Positions 8,517 through 18,284 of a stretch of 64,000 nucleotides of DNA are shown piece after piece (positions within the stretch are counted from its first letter, which is position 1; each line of letters opens with the position of its first letter). Position numbers and translations under genes: made by a program. The notes beneath the pieces are model-generated. The model was not told the DNA's origin and did not search any database. It worked only from the letters and a program-made list of their open reading frames with translations. The DNA lies in assembly GCF_034555375.1 (NCBI RefSeq), contig NZ_CP140706.1, forward strand, positions 1,851,001 through 1,915,000. The letters are read 5' to 3'. This stretch comes from Pseudomonas sp. B33.4. GTDB taxonomy: Bacteria; Pseudomonadota; Gammaproteobacteria; Pseudomonadales; Pseudomonadaceae.

Positions 8517-9163
8517 CCGACAACGCATTCTCCGAAGCCGAGCGCGAAGCGGTTTACAGAGCCATCGCCGAACGCCGCGACATGCGCCACTTCACCGGTG
8601 GCAGCGTCGAGCCAGAGCTGTTGCGCCGACTTTTGGAAGCCGCCCACCAGGCCCCAAGCGTCGGCCTGATGCAGCCTTGGCGCTTTATCCGCATCAGTGA
8701 TCGCACCCTGCGCGGCCAGATCCAGAGCCTCGTCGAAGCAGAACGCATCCGCACAGCCATTGCCCTCGGCGAGCGCAGTGACGAGTTCATGAAACTCAAG
8801 GTCGAAGGCATCAACGACTGCGCTGAAGTGCTGGTCGCCGCGCTGATGGATGATCGCGACAAGCACATTTTCGGGCGCCGCACGCTGCCGGAAATGGACA
8901 TGGCGTCATTGTCCTGCGCGATTCAAAACCTCTGGCTGGCCTCGCGTTCCGAAGGCTTGGGCATGGGCTGGGTCTCGCTGTTCGAGCCACAGGCACTCGC
9001 CGATCTGCTGAAATTGCCGGCAGGCGCCAAACCCCTGGCTGTTTTGTGTCTGGGCCCGGTCAAGGAATTCTATCCGGCGCCGATGCTGGTACTCGAAGGG
9101 TGGGCGCAGGCGCGTCCGCTCAATGAGTTGCTGTACGAAAATTATTGGGGAGTGAGTCAATGA
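8513..9163 (+). CDS. bluB: 5,6-dimethylbenzimidazole synthase
   Basis: A 216-residue flavin nitroreductase-fold enzyme with RRDMRHF near the start, [12 protein letters not shown] (about residues 46-57) and [12 protein letters not shown] (about residues 142-153), typical of BluB. It cleaves reduced FMN with oxygen to make the lower ligand DMB. The start overlaps the cobB stop (ATGA) and lies directly after the REPIN, so no normal Shine-Dalgarno is seen (only GGGG); translation is probably coupled to cobB. Confidence 0.93.
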   Translation: MTDNAFSEAEREAVYRAIAERRDMRHFTGGSVEPELLRRLLEAAHQAPSVGLMQPWRFIRISDRTLRGQIQSLVEAERIRTAIALGERSDEFMKLKVEGINDCAEVLVAALMDDRDKHIFGRRTLPEMDMASLSCAIQNLWLASRSEGLGMGWVSLFEPQALADLLKLPAGAKPLAVLCLGPVKEFYPAPMLVLEGWAQARPLNELLYENYWGVSQ

Positions 9164-10068
9164 GTGTGGCGTTGTTGAGTGTCGCCGCAGTGGCGGTGGA
9201 TGCGCTGCTCGGTGAACCGAAACGCTGGCATCCGCTGGTGGCATTCGGCAATTTCGCCGGGCGCATCGAGCAACGTTTCAACGCCGGTGGCCGTGGCTGG
9301 CGCAGCCATGGCGTCACCGCGTGGGTGATCGCGGTGCTGCCGCTAACCTTGCTTGCCACCGCGTTTTCCTGGGCGCCGTACGTGGGCTGGGTCGTCGAGA
9401 TTCTCGCGCTGTATTGCGCCCTTGGCATGCGCAGCCTCGGCGAACATGTCGCGCCGGTAGCCGCAGCCTTGCGCGCGGATGATCTGGATGAGGCGCGCAA
9501 GCGAGTCGGCTATCTGGTCAGTCGTCAGACCGATGAGCTCGACAGCACCGCTGTCGCTCGCGCTGCCACTGAGTCGGTGTTGGAAAACGGCAGTGACGCG
9601 GTGTTTGCCGCGCTGTTCTGGTTTGTCGTGGCGGGTGCGCCGGGCGTGGTGCTCTATCGCTTGAGCAACACGCTCGATGCGATGTGGGGCTATCGCAACG
9701 AACGCTTTGAGCGTTTCGGTTGGGCAGCGGCGAAAATCGACGACGTGTTGAACTACATTCCTGCGCGTCTGGTGGCGTTGACCTACGCGCTGCTGGGCAA
9801 AACCCGACTCGCGCTTAAGTGCTGGCGTACACAGGCACCGAAGTGGGACAGCCCCAACGCCGGTCCGGTGATGGCGGCCGGCGCCGGTGCGCTGGGCGTG
9901 GAATTGGGTGGGTCGGCGATTTACCACGGCGAACTTCACGACCGTCCGCAACTGGGTGAAGGCGTTCCCGCCGATGCAGATTCCATTGACCGTGGCTGGC
10001 AATTGGTCCAGCGCGGCGTATGGTTATGGCTGCTGATTCTCTGCGTGGGGGCTGAATTCTATGCTTGA
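9160..10068 (+). CDS. cobD: Adenosylcobinamide-phosphate synthase (CbiB/CobD type)
   Basis: Start at ATG 9160 ([20 protein letters not shown]), overlapping the bluB stop by ATGA; the longer frame from 9145 is unnecessary. A 302-residue membrane protein with the family signature [17 protein letters not shown] at the N-terminus and [19 protein letters not shown] near residues 174-190. It joins aminopropanol phosphate to adenosylcobyric acid. It overlaps the next gene by 8 bases. Confidence 0.93.
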   Translation: MSVALLSVAAVAVDALLGEPKRWHPLVAFGNFAGRIEQRFNAGGRGWRSHGVTAWVIAVLPLTLLATAFSWAPYVGWVVEILALYCALGMRSLGEHVAPVAAALRADDLDEARKRVGYLVSRQTDELDSTAVARAATESVLENGSDAVFAALFWFVVAGAPGVVLYRLSNTLDAMWGYRNERFERFGWAAAKIDDVLNYIPARLVALTYALLGKTRLALKCWRTQAPKWDSPNAGPVMAAGAGALGVELGGSAIYHGELHDRPQLGEGVPADADSIDRGWQLVQRGVWLWLLILCVGAEFYA

Positions 10069-11053
10069 GCACGGTGGCCGGCTGCGCAAGGCTGCACTCG
10101 ATTACGGCATCGCCGAGGCTGACTGGCTCGACCTGTCCAGCGGCCTCGCGCCATGGCCATTCCCGATCCCGGAAGTCCCGCTGCGCGCCTGGGCGCGTTT
10201 GCCGGAAACCGATGACGGCCTGGAGCAAGCCGCGTGCGATTACTACGGTGCCGCGCAAGTGCTGCCGGTGGCCGGTTCGCAGATGGCTATCCAGTTGCTG
10301 CCGCGTTTGCGCCGTGCTGGCAAGGTCGGTGTGTTGTCGCCGTGTTATGCCGAACATGCCGAAGCCTGGCGGCGCAGCGGTTACATCGTGCGCGAAGTGC
10401 TGGAGCAGGAAGTCGAGTTCTTTCTCGACAGCCTCGACGTGCTGGTGGTGGTCAACCCGAACAATCCGACCGGCCTGAGCCTGACTCCGGCACGATTGCT
10501 CGACTGGCACGCGCGGCTCGCCCGGCGTGGTGGCTGGCTGGTGGTCGATGAAGCCTTCATGGACAACACGCCGCAATTGAGTCTGGCGCCGCATGCTCAT
10601 CAAGTAGGGCTGATCGTGCTGCGTTCGTTCGGCAAGTTTTTCGGTCTGGCCGGGGTGCGTCTGGGCTTTGTCCTGGCCGAGCGCAAGTTGCTCAAGCTGC
10701 TCGCCGAACAGGTCGGGCCTTGGGCCGTGAGCGGGCCGACGCGTGTGCTCGGGCAAGCGTGTCTGCAAGACACCGAAGGGCACACACGCCAACGGATTCG
10801 CAGCGATGAAGCCAGTGAACGACTGGCAGCGCTGCTTGAACGCTACGGCTTCAAGCCGCAGGGTGGTTGCGCGCTGTTCCAGTGGCTGATCACCGAGCAT
10901 GCCGAAACGCTGCACGCATTCATGGCCCGTCGCGGCATCCTCCTGCGCATCTTTACCCACAACAGCAGTTTGCGCTTTGGCCTGCCTGCCGATGCGGCTG
11001 AAGAGGCGCGTCTCGAACACGCTTTAAGCGCTTTTGCCAAGGATCACGCATGA
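10061..11053 (+). CDS. cobC: Threonine-phosphate decarboxylase
   Basis: A 330-residue class I/II PLP enzyme beginning [30 protein letters not shown] and the PLP-lysine motif [18 protein letters not shown] place it with CobC/CobD aminotransferase-fold decarboxylases. It makes (R)-1-amino-2-propanol phosphate, the linker of the nucleotide loop. It lies between the synthase that uses the linker and cobQ, and overlaps both. Confidence 0.92.
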   Translation: MLEHGGRLRKAALDYGIAEADWLDLSSGLAPWPFPIPEVPLRAWARLPETDDGLEQAACDYYGAAQVLPVAGSQMAIQLLPRLRRAGKVGVLSPCYAEHAEAWRRSGYIVREVLEQEVEFFLDSLDVLVVVNPNNPTGLSLTPARLLDWHARLARRGGWLVVDEAFMDNTPQLSLAPHAHQVGLIVLRSFGKFFGLAGVRLGFVLAERKLLKLLAEQVGPWAVSGPTRVLGQACLQDTEGHTRQRIRSDEASERLAALLERYGFKPQGGCALFQWLITEHAETLHAFMARRGILLRIFTHNSSLRFGLPADAAEEARLEHALSAFAKDHA

Positions 11054-12501
11054 CCACCCTGATGGTGCAGGGCACCACTTCCGACGCCGGTAAAAGCACA
11101 CTGGTGACGGCACTGTGCCGCTGGGCGACCCGGCAAGGTGTCGCGGTCGTCCCGTTCAAGCCGCAGAACATGGCGCTCAACAGTGCGGTGACTGCCGACG
11201 GCGGTGAGATCGGCCGTGCGCAAGCGGTTCAGGCGCAAGCAGCGAATCTCGAGCCGCACACCGACATGAACCCGGTGCTGCTCAAGCCCAACAGCGACAC
11301 CGGCGCACAAGTGATCATTCATGGCCGCGCGGTAACGTCGATGAATGCCGTGGCGTATCACGACTACAAGGCCATCGCCATGAAAGCGGTGCTCTCGTCC
11401 CACCAGCGGCTCAGCGCTGCGTATCCGCTGGTGATGGTCGAAGGCGCGGGTTCGCCGGCCGAGATCAATCTGCGCGCCGGCGACATCGCCAACATGGGCT
11501 TTGCCGAAGCAGTGGATTGCCCGGTGCTGCTGATTGCCGACATCAACCGTGGCGGGGTTTTCGCGCATCTGGTTGGCACGTTGGAGTTGCTGTCGCCGAG
11601 TGAGCAGGCGCGGGTCAAGGGTTTCATCATCAACCGTTTTCGCGGCGACATCGCCTTGCTGCAACCGGGCCTCGACTGGCTGGAACAGCGCACCGGCAAA
11701 CCGGTGGTGGGCGTGTTGCCCTACGTGATGGATCTGCATCTGGAAGCCGAGGACGGCATCGATCAACGCCAGACCGACAAGGCCGAACAGGTGCTGAAAG
11801 TAGTGGTGCCGGTGCTGCCGCGCATCAGCAACCACACCGACTTCGATCCGCTGCGTTTGCATCCGCAGGTCGATCTGCAATTTATCGGGCCGGGGCGGGC
11901 GATCCCTCCCGCTGATCTGATCATTCTGCCGGGTTCGAAAAGTGTGCGCAGCGATCTGGCGTATTTGCGCGCCAATGGCTGGGACACGGCGATCAGTCGG
12001 CATTTGCGTTACGGCGGCAAAGTGCTGGGGATTTGCGGTGGTCTGCAGATGCTTGGCGAGCAGGTGCATGATCCGCTCGGCTTGGAAGGTGCACCCGGTT
12101 CGAGTGCCGGTTTGGGCTTGCTGGAGTTTGAAACGACGCTTGAAGCCGAGAAGCAATTGCGCAATGTGCGCGGGCGGCTGGCGCTGGAAGATGCCGAAGT
12201 CAGCGGCTATGAAATTCATGCTGGTGTGACCAGCGGACCGGCGCTGGAGAGTGCGGCGGTGCATCTGGATGATGGCCGTTGCGACGGTGCACAGAGTGCT
12301 GATGGACAAGTGTTTGGCACCTACCTGCATGGCCTGTTTGAATCGCCGGCGGCGAGTGCCGCTTTGTTGCGCTGGGCCGGATTGTGCGATGTGCAGGCGG
12401 TGGATTACCACGGCTTGCGCGAGCGGGATATCGAGCGGTTGGCGGATCTGGTGGAGAAGCATCTCGATACTGATCTGTTGCGTCGGCTCTGCGGGATTTG
12501 A
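11050..12501 (+). CDS. cobQ: Adenosylcobyric acid synthase (glutamine-hydrolysing)
   Basis: 483 residues. The N-terminal synthetase domain starts [19 protein letters not shown] with a P-loop at about residues 8-17 and has [11 protein letters not shown]. The C-terminal amidotransferase domain has [13 protein letters not shown] (nucleophile Cys near residue 330) and the distal GTYLHGLF (His). It amidates the b, d, e and g side chains of the corrin. The start overlaps cobC by ATGA. The operon continues after a REPIN of about 100 bases. Confidence 0.95.
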   Translation: MTTLMVQGTTSDAGKSTLVTALCRWATRQGVAVVPFKPQNMALNSAVTADGGEIGRAQAVQAQAANLEPHTDMNPVLLKPNSDTGAQVIIHGRAVTSMNAVAYHDYKAIAMKAVLSSHQRLSAAYPLVMVEGAGSPAEINLRAGDIANMGFAEAVDCPVLLIADINRGGVFAHLVGTLELLSPSEQARVKGFIINRFRGDIALLQPGLDWLEQRTGKPVVGVLPYVMDLHLEAEDGIDQRQTDKAEQVLKVVVPVLPRISNHTDFDPLRLHPQVDLQFIGPGRAIPPADLIILPGSKSVRSDLAYLRANGWDTAISRHLRYGGKVLGICGGLQMLGEQVHDPLGLEGAPGSSAGLGLLEFETTLEAEKQLRNVRGRLALEDAEVSGYEIHAGVTSGPALESAAVHLDDGRCDGAQSADGQVFGTYLHGLFESPAASAALLRWAGLCDVQAVDYHGLRERDIERLADLVEKHLDTDLLRRLCGI

Positions 12502-12512
12502 GGTGCCTGTGC

Positions 12513-12615
12513 GGGCCTCTTCGCGAGCAGGCTCGCTCCCACTATGGACCTGTTGGTCTTAGATTCTGTTTCCACCCCATAACCCTGTGGGAGCGAGCTT
12601 GCTCGCGAAGGGGCC
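12513..12615. repeat. REPIN between cobQ and cobP
   Basis: TTCGCGAGCAGGCTCGCTCCCAC faces GTGGGAGCGAGCTTGCTCGCGAA across about 45 bases. It lies inside the operon, where it could alter mRNA decay and so the ratio of upstream to downstream products. Confidence 0.9.
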
Positions 12616-12649
12616 AGTTGCCTCAACACATAATTCTGTGGATAAAACC

Positions 12650-13171
12650 ATGCTCCAACTGATCCTCGGCGGCGCCCGCTCCGGCAAAAGCCGCCTCGCG
12701 GAAAAACTCGCCAGCGAAAGCAATCTTGCGGTCACCTACATCGCCACCAGCCAGCCGCTCGATGGCGAGATGAGCGATCGCGTCGCCCATCATCGCGCCC
12801 GCCGTCCCGCCGAATGGGCGCTCATCGAAGAACCCCTGGAACTGGCCCGCGTCCTGCGCGAATCCGCCAGCGCCAAGCATTGCCTGCTGGTTGATTGCCT
12901 GACCCTGTGGCTGACCAATCTGTTGATGCTCGACGACGCCGAACGCCTCGCCGCCGAGCGCGAAGCCTTGCTCGACTGCCTGGCGTCTTTGCCGGGTGAA
13001 ATCATTTTTGTCAGCAACGAGACCGGAATGGGTGTCGTGCCGCTGGGCGAATTGACTCGCCGCTACGTCGATGAAGCCGGTTGGCTGCATCAAGCTCTGG
13101 CCGAGCGCTGTCAGCGTGTTGTCCTGACCGTCGCCGGCCTGCCCCTGACTCTGAAAGGACCTGCGTTATGA
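12650..13171 (+). CDS. cobP: Adenosylcobinamide kinase / cobinamide-phosphate guanylyltransferase
   Basis: Start at ATG 12650 ([20 protein letters not shown]) with the P-loop GGARSGKS at residues 7-14; the upstream part of the open frame belongs to the REPIN. 173 residues, the usual CobP/CobU size. [20 protein letters not shown] carries the guanylylated-His region, and [13 protein letters not shown] and [11 protein letters not shown] are also conserved. It phosphorylates cobinamide and then transfers GMP. Confidence 0.93.
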   Translation: MLQLILGGARSGKSRLAEKLASESNLAVTYIATSQPLDGEMSDRVAHHRARRPAEWALIEEPLELARVLRESASAKHCLLVDCLTLWLTNLLMLDDAERLAAEREALLDCLASLPGEIIFVSNETGMGVVPLGELTRRYVDEAGWLHQALAERCQRVVLTVAGLPLTLKGPAL

Positions 13172-14223
13172 CTCAAACCTGGTGGCTGAACCCGTGCAAA
13201 CCGGTCGATCTCAACGTCGTTGAACAAGCGACGGCACGGCAGCAGCAACTGACCAAACCGGCGGGTTCGCTGGGGCGTCTGGAATCGGTGGCAGTGCAAC
13301 TGGCCGGTCTGCAAGGCCAGGTCAAACCGACGCTCTCGCAAGTATGGATCGCGATTTTTGCCGGTGATCACGGCGTGGTCGCAGAAGGTGTTTCGGCGTT
13401 CCCGCAGGAAGTCACCGGGCAGATGCTGCTCAACTTTGTCAGCGGCGGCGCGGCGATCAGTGTGTTGGCGCGTCAGCTTGGCGCGCAACTGGAAGTGGTC
13501 GATCTGGGCACCGTGAATCCCGCGCTGAACCTGCCGGGTGTGCGTCATTTGAACATCGGCGCGGGCACGGCGAACTTCGTCGAGGGTGCGGCGATGACTC
13601 AAACCCAGGGCGATCTGGCGTTGCAGGCTGGTCGCGACAGTTTGTTGCGGGCTAAAGCGGCGGGTGCGCAGTTGTTCATCGGTGGCGAAATGGGCATCGG
13701 CAACACCACGGCCGCCAGTGCGCTGGCCTGTGCCTTGCTCGATTGCCCGGTGGCGCACCTGACTGGCCCCGGTACCGGGTTGAATGCCGAAGGCGTCAGC
13801 CATAAAGCACAAGTGATCGAGCGCGCATTGGCATTGCATGCTGCGCAGCGTGGCGATGCGTTGCAAACGCTGTTCAATCTCGGCGGTTTTGAAATCGCGG
13901 CGTTGGTCGGTGCGTATCTGGCGGCGGCGCAAGAAGGCGTTGCGGTGCTGGTCGACGGCTTTATCTGTACGGTCGCCGCGCTGGTCGCGGTGCGTTTGAA
14001 TCCGTCTTGTCGCGAGTGGTTGTTGTTCGGTCATCGCGGTGCCGAACCGGGTCATCGTCATGTACTGGAAACCTTGCAGGCTGAACCATTGCTGGAACTC
14101 GGTCTGCGCCTGGGTGAGGGTAGTGGTGCCGCGTTGGCGGTGCCGCTGTTACGTCTGGCCTGCGATCTGCACGGGCAAATGGCGACGTTCGCTGAAGCAG
14201 CGGTGGCGGATCGGCCGGCATGA
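13168..14223 (+). CDS. cobT: Nicotinate-nucleotide:dimethylbenzimidazole phosphoribosyltransferase
   Basis: Start at ATG 13168, overlapping the cobP stop; 351 residues, normal for CobT. Conserved blocks are [53 protein letters not shown] and the C-terminal [12 protein letters not shown] with the catalytic-base Glu. It activates DMB to alpha-ribazole phosphate in the lower-ligand branch, the product being used by cobS after or before dephosphorylation by the next gene. Confidence 0.95.
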   Translation: MTQTWWLNPCKPVDLNVVEQATARQQQLTKPAGSLGRLESVAVQLAGLQGQVKPTLSQVWIAIFAGDHGVVAEGVSAFPQEVTGQMLLNFVSGGAAISVLARQLGAQLEVVDLGTVNPALNLPGVRHLNIGAGTANFVEGAAMTQTQGDLALQAGRDSLLRAKAAGAQLFIGGEMGIGNTTAASALACALLDCPVAHLTGPGTGLNAEGVSHKAQVIERALALHAAQRGDALQTLFNLGGFEIAALVGAYLAAAQEGVAVLVDGFICTVAALVAVRLNPSCREWLLFGHRGAEPGHRHVLETLQAEPLLELGLRLGEGSGAALAVPLLRLACDLHGQMATFAEAAVADRPA

Positions 14224-14795
14224 CCCTGCGCCTGGATCTGCTACGCCATGGCGAGACTGAATTGGGCGGTGGTTTGCGTGGCAGCCTCGATGATGCGCTG
14301 ACCGAAAACGGCTGGGTGCAGATGCGTGCGGCGGTGGTCGAGGGCGGGCCGTGGGATCGGATCGTCAGTTCGCCGTTGCAACGCTGTGCGCGGTTTGCCG
14401 CCGAACTGGGTGAGCAACTGAGTCTGTCCGTGCATCTGGACAAGGATCTGCAGGAGCTGCATTTCGGTGCGTGGGAAGGGCAGAGCGCGGCAGCGTTGAT
14501 GGAGACCGATGCTGAAGCGCTGGGGTTGTTCTGGGCCGATCCGTATTCCTTCACTCCACCGCAGGGTGAGCCGGTCAGCGAGTTCGCGGCGCGGGTGCTG
14601 GCGGCTGTTGCGCGCCTGCACAGCGCCTACGCGGGTGAGCGGGTTCTGCTGATCAGTCACGGCGGGGTAATGCGCCTGTTGCTGGCGCAAGCACGGGGGT
14701 TGCCGCGCGAACAACTGCTCAATGTCGAAGTCGCTCACGGCGCGTTGTTTGCGCTGACGGTTGAGCCCGATGGTTCGCTCAAGGAAGGTCACTGA
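14220..14795 (+). CDS. Alpha-ribazole-phosphate phosphatase, histidine phosphatase family
   Basis: 191 residues, start overlapping the cobT stop by ATGA. It has the phosphoglycerate-mutase-type signature [12 protein letters not shown] (catalytic His near residue 9), [11 protein letters not shown], and [12 protein letters not shown] with the second His. In this operon the likely substrate is alpha-ribazole phosphate or adenosylcobalamin phosphate. The Salmonella gene is called cobC, which would clash with the decarboxylase name used here, so no symbol is given. Confidence 0.88.
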   Translation: MTLRLDLLRHGETELGGGLRGSLDDALTENGWVQMRAAVVEGGPWDRIVSSPLQRCARFAAELGEQLSLSVHLDKDLQELHFGAWEGQSAAALMETDAEALGLFWADPYSFTPPQGEPVSEFAARVLAAVARLHSAYAGERVLLISHGGVMRLLLAQARGLPREQLLNVEVAHGALFALTVEPDGSLKEGH

Positions 14796-14796
14796 C

Positions 14797-15528
14797 ATGT
14801 TGCCGCTGTGGATCGCCCTGCAATTTCTCAGCAGCCTGCCGATTCGTTTGCCGGGGATGCCCGAGCCGGAGCAACTTGGGCGGTCGTTGCTGTTTTATCC
14901 GCTGGTGGGATTGCTGTTCGGCGTGATCCTGTGGGCGCTGCATCTCGCCTTGAGCGGCGCGCCGTTGTTGCTGCATGCGGCATTGCTGTTGACGGTTTGG
15001 GTGTTGCTCAGCGGTGCACTGCACCTGGATGGTCTGGCTGACAGCGCCGATGCCTGGCTCGGCGGTTTTGGTGATCGCGAGCGCACGCTGACGATCATGA
15101 AAGATCCGCGCAGCGGGCCGATTGCGGTGGTCACGCTGGTGTTGGTGTTGTTGCTCAAGTTCGCCGCGTTGCTGGCGTTGATCGAGCAGGGGCATGGTCT
15201 GGCGTTGATCATCGTGCCGTTGCTCGGGCGGGCGGCGTTGTTAGGGTTGTTTCTGACCACGCCATATGTACGCGCAGGCGGGTTGGGGCAGGCGCTGGCT
15301 GATCATTTGCCGCGCAAGGCCGGGTGGTGGGGGTTGGGCGTCAGTGCATTGGTCTGCGTGCTGATTGCCGGATTCAGTGCGGTCGTTGCGCTGGTAATTG
15401 CTGTCGTTGTGTTTGTCTGGCTACGGCAGGTGATGATGCGGCGGTTGGGCGGGACGACAGGCGATACGGCGGGGGCGTTGCTGGAATTGCTGGAGATGGT
15501 GGTGCTGGTGGGATTGGTTTTGGTCTAA
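14797..15528 (+). CDS. cobS: Adenosylcobinamide-GDP ribazoletransferase (cobalamin synthase)
   Basis: Start at ATG 14797, one base after the phosphatase stop; 243 residues. An integral membrane enzyme beginning LPLWIALQFLSSLPIRLP, with GALHLDGLADSADAWLGG and RERTLTIMKDPRSGPI, the metal-binding signatures of CobS/CobV, and several later helices. It joins alpha-ribazole to AdoCbi-GDP in the inner membrane, the last step of the pathway. It ends the operon and is followed by a REPIN. Confidence 0.94.
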   Translation: MLPLWIALQFLSSLPIRLPGMPEPEQLGRSLLFYPLVGLLFGVILWALHLALSGAPLLLHAALLLTVWVLLSGALHLDGLADSADAWLGGFGDRERTLTIMKDPRSGPIAVVTLVLVLLLKFAALLALIEQGHGLALIIVPLLGRAALLGLFLTTPYVRAGGLGQALADHLPRKAGWWGLGVSALVCVLIAGFSAVVALVIAVVVFVWLRQVMMRRLGGTTGDTAGALLELLEMVVLVGLVLV

Positions 15529-15550
15529 GAGATTATTGCTGGATGGGCTG

Positions 15551-15626
15551 GCCCCATCGCGAGCAGGCTCACTCCTACAATTTGAAATTCATTCCCCTGT
15601 AGGAGTGAGCCTGCTCGCGATAGCGG
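15551..15626. repeat. REPIN after the cobalamin operon
   Basis: CCCCATCGCGAGCAGGCTCACTCCTAC faces GTAGGAGTGAGCCTGCTCGCGATAG across a spacer of about 22 bases. Confidence 0.9.
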
Positions 15627-15685
15627 TGTGTCAGGCGCCACAAATGTTATGGGTAAACTCATCTGTAACTTGATTTAACACAGTC

Positions 15686-15700
15686 GCGGGTATATACACG
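15686..15700. promoter_or_regulatory. Operator-like half of a MarR box before the regulator gene
   Basis: GCGGGTATATACACG, one mismatch short of the perfect palindrome found at 16132-16147, lies just before the marR-type gene. It is probably the autoregulatory site. Confidence 0.65.
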
Positions 15701-15704
15701 CATC

Positions 15705-16109
15705 ATGCTTCCTTCTCAGTGTTTGTGCACCAACCTGCGTCGCGCCGCTCGTGGCGTCAGCAGGCATTACGACGGCGCTCTCGACGGCTTCGGGATCAAC
15801 GTTGCCCAGTATTCTTTGCTGTGCAACCTGCAGCGTCTCGATCAACCAAGCATCTCGGAACTCGCCGAAGCCATGGGCCTGGATCGCAGCACCCTCGGGC
15901 GCAACTTGCGGGTGCTGGAAGGCGAGGGTCTGGTGGCGTTGGCCGAGGGCGAGGACATGCGTAACCGCATCGTCAAACTCACCGAAAGCGGCGTGCAACG
16001 CCTGGCAGCGGCACTGCCGGCCTGGGAAGCGGCGCAACAGCGGTTGATCGACAGGCTGGGTGCCGAAAAGCGCGAAACCTTGCTCAGATTGCTGGATGAA
16101 CTGGCCTGA
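15705..16109 (+). CDS. MarR family transcriptional regulator
   Basis: 134 residues, start ATG 15705. It is a winged-helix MarR protein: ITTAL-type dimerisation helix at the N-terminus (HYDGALDGFGINVAQYSLLCNL), recognition region ISELAEAMGLDRSTLGRNLRVLEGEGLV (about residues 47-74), wing EGEDMRNRIVKLTESG. The C-terminal helix ends in DELA. Several Cys/His near the N-terminus (CLCTN, RHYDG) could sense redox or a ligand; this is inference. It probably represses itself and the MFS gene through the shared box. Confidence 0.88.
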   Translation: MLPSQCLCTNLRRAARGVSRHYDGALDGFGINVAQYSLLCNLQRLDQPSISELAEAMGLDRSTLGRNLRVLEGEGLVALAEGEDMRNRIVKLTESGVQRLAAALPAWEAAQQRLIDRLGAEKRETLLRLLDELA

Positions 16110-16131
16110 GGCCGGTTTTTTCCAAACTCAA

Positions 16132-16147
16132 GCGGGTATATACCCGC
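16132..16147. promoter_or_regulatory. Perfect palindromic operator before the MFS gene
   Basis: GCGGGTATATACCCGC is a 16-base perfect palindrome, 15 bases before the MFS start. A near copy lies before the regulator gene, so both are likely MarR binding sites. Confidence 0.75.
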
Positions 16148-16162
16148 AAGCGGAGAATAACA

Positions 16163-17371
16163 ATGACATCGATGTGGCGTACGTGCGGTTGGGTATTGGT
16201 GGGGAGTGCGCTGATCCTGGCGTTGTCATTGGGCGTGCGACACGGTTTTGGCTTGTTCCTGTCACCAATGAGCGCGCAGTTCGGCTGGGGGCGCGAGGTG
16301 TTTGCCTTCGCCATTGCCTTGCAGAACCTGATCTGGGGCCTGGCGCAACCGTTTACCGGTGCATTGGCTGACCGCTTCGGCGCGGCCAAAGTGGTGCTGA
16401 TTGGTGGTGTGCTGTATGCGTTGGGCCTGGTGTGCATGGGCCTGTCGGACTCGGCGGTGACGCTGTCGTTGAGCGCTGGTCTGCTGATCGGTATCGGCCT
16501 GTCTGGCACTTCGTTTTCGGTGATCCTCGGCGTGGTGGGTCGTGCCGTGCCACCGGAAAAACGCAGCATGGGCATGGGCATTGCCAGCGCCGCCGGTTCG
16601 TTCGGCCAGTTCGCCATGTTGCCGGGCACGCTCGGGTTGATCGGCTGGCTCGGCTGGTCGGCAGCGCTGTTGGTGCTCGGCCTGCTGGTGGCGCTGATCG
16701 TGCCGCTGGTGAGCATGCTCAAGGACAAGCCGCTGCCGGTACTCGGTCATGAACAAACGCTGTCCGAGGCCCTGCGCGAAGCTTGCTCGCATTCCGGCTT
16801 CTGGTTGCTGGCGTTCGGTTTTTTCGTCTGCGGTTTTCAGGTGGTGTTCATCGGCGTGCACCTGCCGGCCTACCTGGTCGATCAGCATCTGCCCGCCAGT
16901 GTTGGCACTACGGTGCTGGCGTTGATCGGTCTGTTCAATATCTTCGGCACTTATACCGCCGGCTGGCTCGGCGGACGCATGTCCAAGCCGCGCTTGCTGA
17001 CGGCGCTGTATCTGCTGCGCGCAGTGGTGATCGTGCTGTTCCTGTGGCTGCCGGTGACGACTACCTCGGCCTATCTGTTTGGCATGGCCATGGGTTTCCT
17101 GTGGCTGTCGACGGTGCCGTTGACCAACGGTACGGTGGCGACCTTGTTTGGCGTGCGCAATCTGTCCATGCTCGGTGGCATCGTGTTCCTGTTCCATCAG
17201 CTCGGCTCGTTCCTGGGCGGCTGGCTGGGCGGGGTGGTGTATGACCGAACCGGGAGTTACGACTTGATCTGGCAAGTGGCGATTCTTCTCAGCCTGCTGG
17301 CGGCCGCGCTGAACTGGCCGGTGCGCGAACGTCCGGTCGCACGTCTGCAAGCCGCTGCGAGCGCCGTATGA
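16163..17371 (+). CDS. MFS transporter (OxlT/MCT-like)
   Basis: 402 residues, 12 hydrophobic segments, start ATG 16163 after GGAGAA. SLGVRHGFGLFLSPMS in helix 1 and LADRFGAAKVVLIGGVLYALG after helix 2 are MFS signatures; the N-terminal pattern resembles monocarboxylate or oxalate/formate-type carriers. It is likely under the MarR regulator just upstream. The substrate is unknown. It overlaps the following 40-residue gene by ATGA. Confidence 0.88.
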   Translation: MTSMWRTCGWVLVGSALILALSLGVRHGFGLFLSPMSAQFGWGREVFAFAIALQNLIWGLAQPFTGALADRFGAAKVVLIGGVLYALGLVCMGLSDSAVTLSLSAGLLIGIGLSGTSFSVILGVVGRAVPPEKRSMGMGIASAAGSFGQFAMLPGTLGLIGWLGWSAALLVLGLLVALIVPLVSMLKDKPLPVLGHEQTLSEALREACSHSGFWLLAFGFFVCGFQVVFIGVHLPAYLVDQHLPASVGTTVLALIGLFNIFGTYTAGWLGGRMSKPRLLTALYLLRAVVIVLFLWLPVTTTSAYLFGMAMGFLWLSTVPLTNGTVATLFGVRNLSMLGGIVFLFHQLGSFLGGWLGGVVYDRTGSYDLIWQVAILLSLLAAALNWPVRERPVARLQAAASAV

Positions 17372-17490
17372 GTCAACTCTGGCCGCGAATCGTCATCAGC
17401 GCACTCGGCGCCGCCTTGCTGGCGCTGGTGTGGTGGGGCTGGCATCAGGGTGGTCTGGCCCTGATGCAGTTGGGCATGAGCATTTGCTAG
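17368..17490 (+). CDS. Small membrane peptide, 40 residues, coupled to the MFS gene
   Basis: ATG 17368 overlaps the MFS stop (ATGA) and the frame runs to TAG at 17490. The translation begins MSQLWPRIVISALGAALLAL and continues through a Trp-rich hydrophobic stretch (VWWGWHQGG) to end GMSIC, predicting one membrane helix. Tight coupling suggests a real gene, perhaps a small accessory peptide of the transporter. No family recognised. Confidence 0.55.
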   Translation: MSQLWPRIVISALGAALLALVWWGWHQGGLALMQLGMSIC

Positions 17491-17535
17491 AAACAGGCAT
17501 GGCGAGTAACGTCAAACTCTGACGACTGCTCAAGG

Positions 17536-18105
17536 ATGTTCGACATGCTGATGCGCTGGTGTGCTGTTCCCGCGTTGCTGATGGCGCTGACCGGTTTGGC
17601 CCAGGCCGCTGACTGTCCCGAATTGCTGCAAGGCTCGCTGCCCAAGCTGCGAGCCAAGGACTCCATCGATCTGTGCAAACAGTACGCCGACAAGCCGTTG
17701 GTGGTGGTCAATACCGCCAGCTTCTGCGGATTCGCGCCGCAGTTCGAAGGCCTCGAGGCGCTGCATAAGCGTTACGAAGGTCAAGGGCTGGAAATGCTCG
17801 GTGTGCCTTCCAATGACTTCAAGCAGGAGTCCAAGGACAGCGCCGAGACCGCCAAGGTCTGTTACGCCAATTACGGCGTGACGTTCGCCATGACCGAGCC
17901 GCAGAAGGTTCGTGGTGATGACGCGACGCATCTGTTTCAGGTGCTGGCGGCACAGAGCAGCGCACCGAAGTGGAATTTCTACAAATATGTGGTCGATCGC
18001 CAAGGCAAGGTCATCGCCAATTTCTCCAGCCTGACCAAACCGGATGATCCGGAGTTTATTGCCGCGATCGAAAAGGCGATCGCCTCGAAACCCCTGAAGC
18101 CCTGA
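17536..18105 (+). CDS. Exported glutathione-peroxidase-like protein
   Basis: 189 residues with a signal peptide ([19 protein letters not shown], cleavage after AQA). The thioredoxin-fold core has [19 protein letters not shown] with the peroxidatic Cys64, [11 protein letters not shown], and [19 protein letters not shown] with the conserved Trp-Asn. The Cys replaces selenocysteine, as in most bacteria. The export signal is unusual among bacterial GPx homologues and implies periplasmic peroxide or lipid-hydroperoxide removal. Confidence 0.85.
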   Translation: MFDMLMRWCAVPALLMALTGLAQAADCPELLQGSLPKLRAKDSIDLCKQYADKPLVVVNTASFCGFAPQFEGLEALHKRYEGQGLEMLGVPSNDFKQESKDSAETAKVCYANYGVTFAMTEPQKVRGDDATHLFQVLAAQSSAPKWNFYKYVVDRQGKVIANFSSLTKPDDPEFIAAIEKAIASKPLKP

Positions 18106-18124
18106 TCTGTAGGGGTTTCGGCAC

Positions 18125-18169
18125 GCTGCGATCTTTTGATTTTAAAAAAACAGATCAAAAGATCGCAGC
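18125..18169. repeat. Palindromic element, GCTGCGATCTTTTGAT family
   Basis: The 16-base arms GCTGCGATCTTTTGAT and ATCAAAAGATCGCAGC are perfect complements around a 13-base AT-rich loop with seven A residues. This intergenic palindrome is a type I recall as common in P. fluorescens genomes, distinct from REPINs. Confidence 0.7.
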
Positions 18170-18216
18170 CTCGTTGCACTCGACAGCGCCTGCAGGTCGC
18201 ACAAATTTCAGGCACT

Positions 18217-18253
18217 AAAAAGCCCCGCCTCTGCAAAGAGAGCGGGGCTTTTT
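18217..18253. terminator. Bidirectional terminator between convergent genes
   Basis: AAAAAGCCCCGC and GCGGGGCTTTTT form the stem with A/T runs on both sides. It serves the peroxidase gene and the FadL-type gene. Confidence 0.9.
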
Positions 18254-18284
18254 GTGGGCGAGGGATTAGCCTCGCCACACCGTA

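Noticed and set aside
9815..11020. 401-residue open frame on the minus strand opposite cobD and cobC
   Set aside because: Shadow of two certain genes, low-complexity translation and no ribosome site.
11044..12462. 472-residue open frame on the minus strand opposite cobQ
   Set aside because: It mirrors cobQ; its translation is rich in His, Gln and Arg with no motif. Long antisense frames are common in GC-rich Pseudomonas genes.
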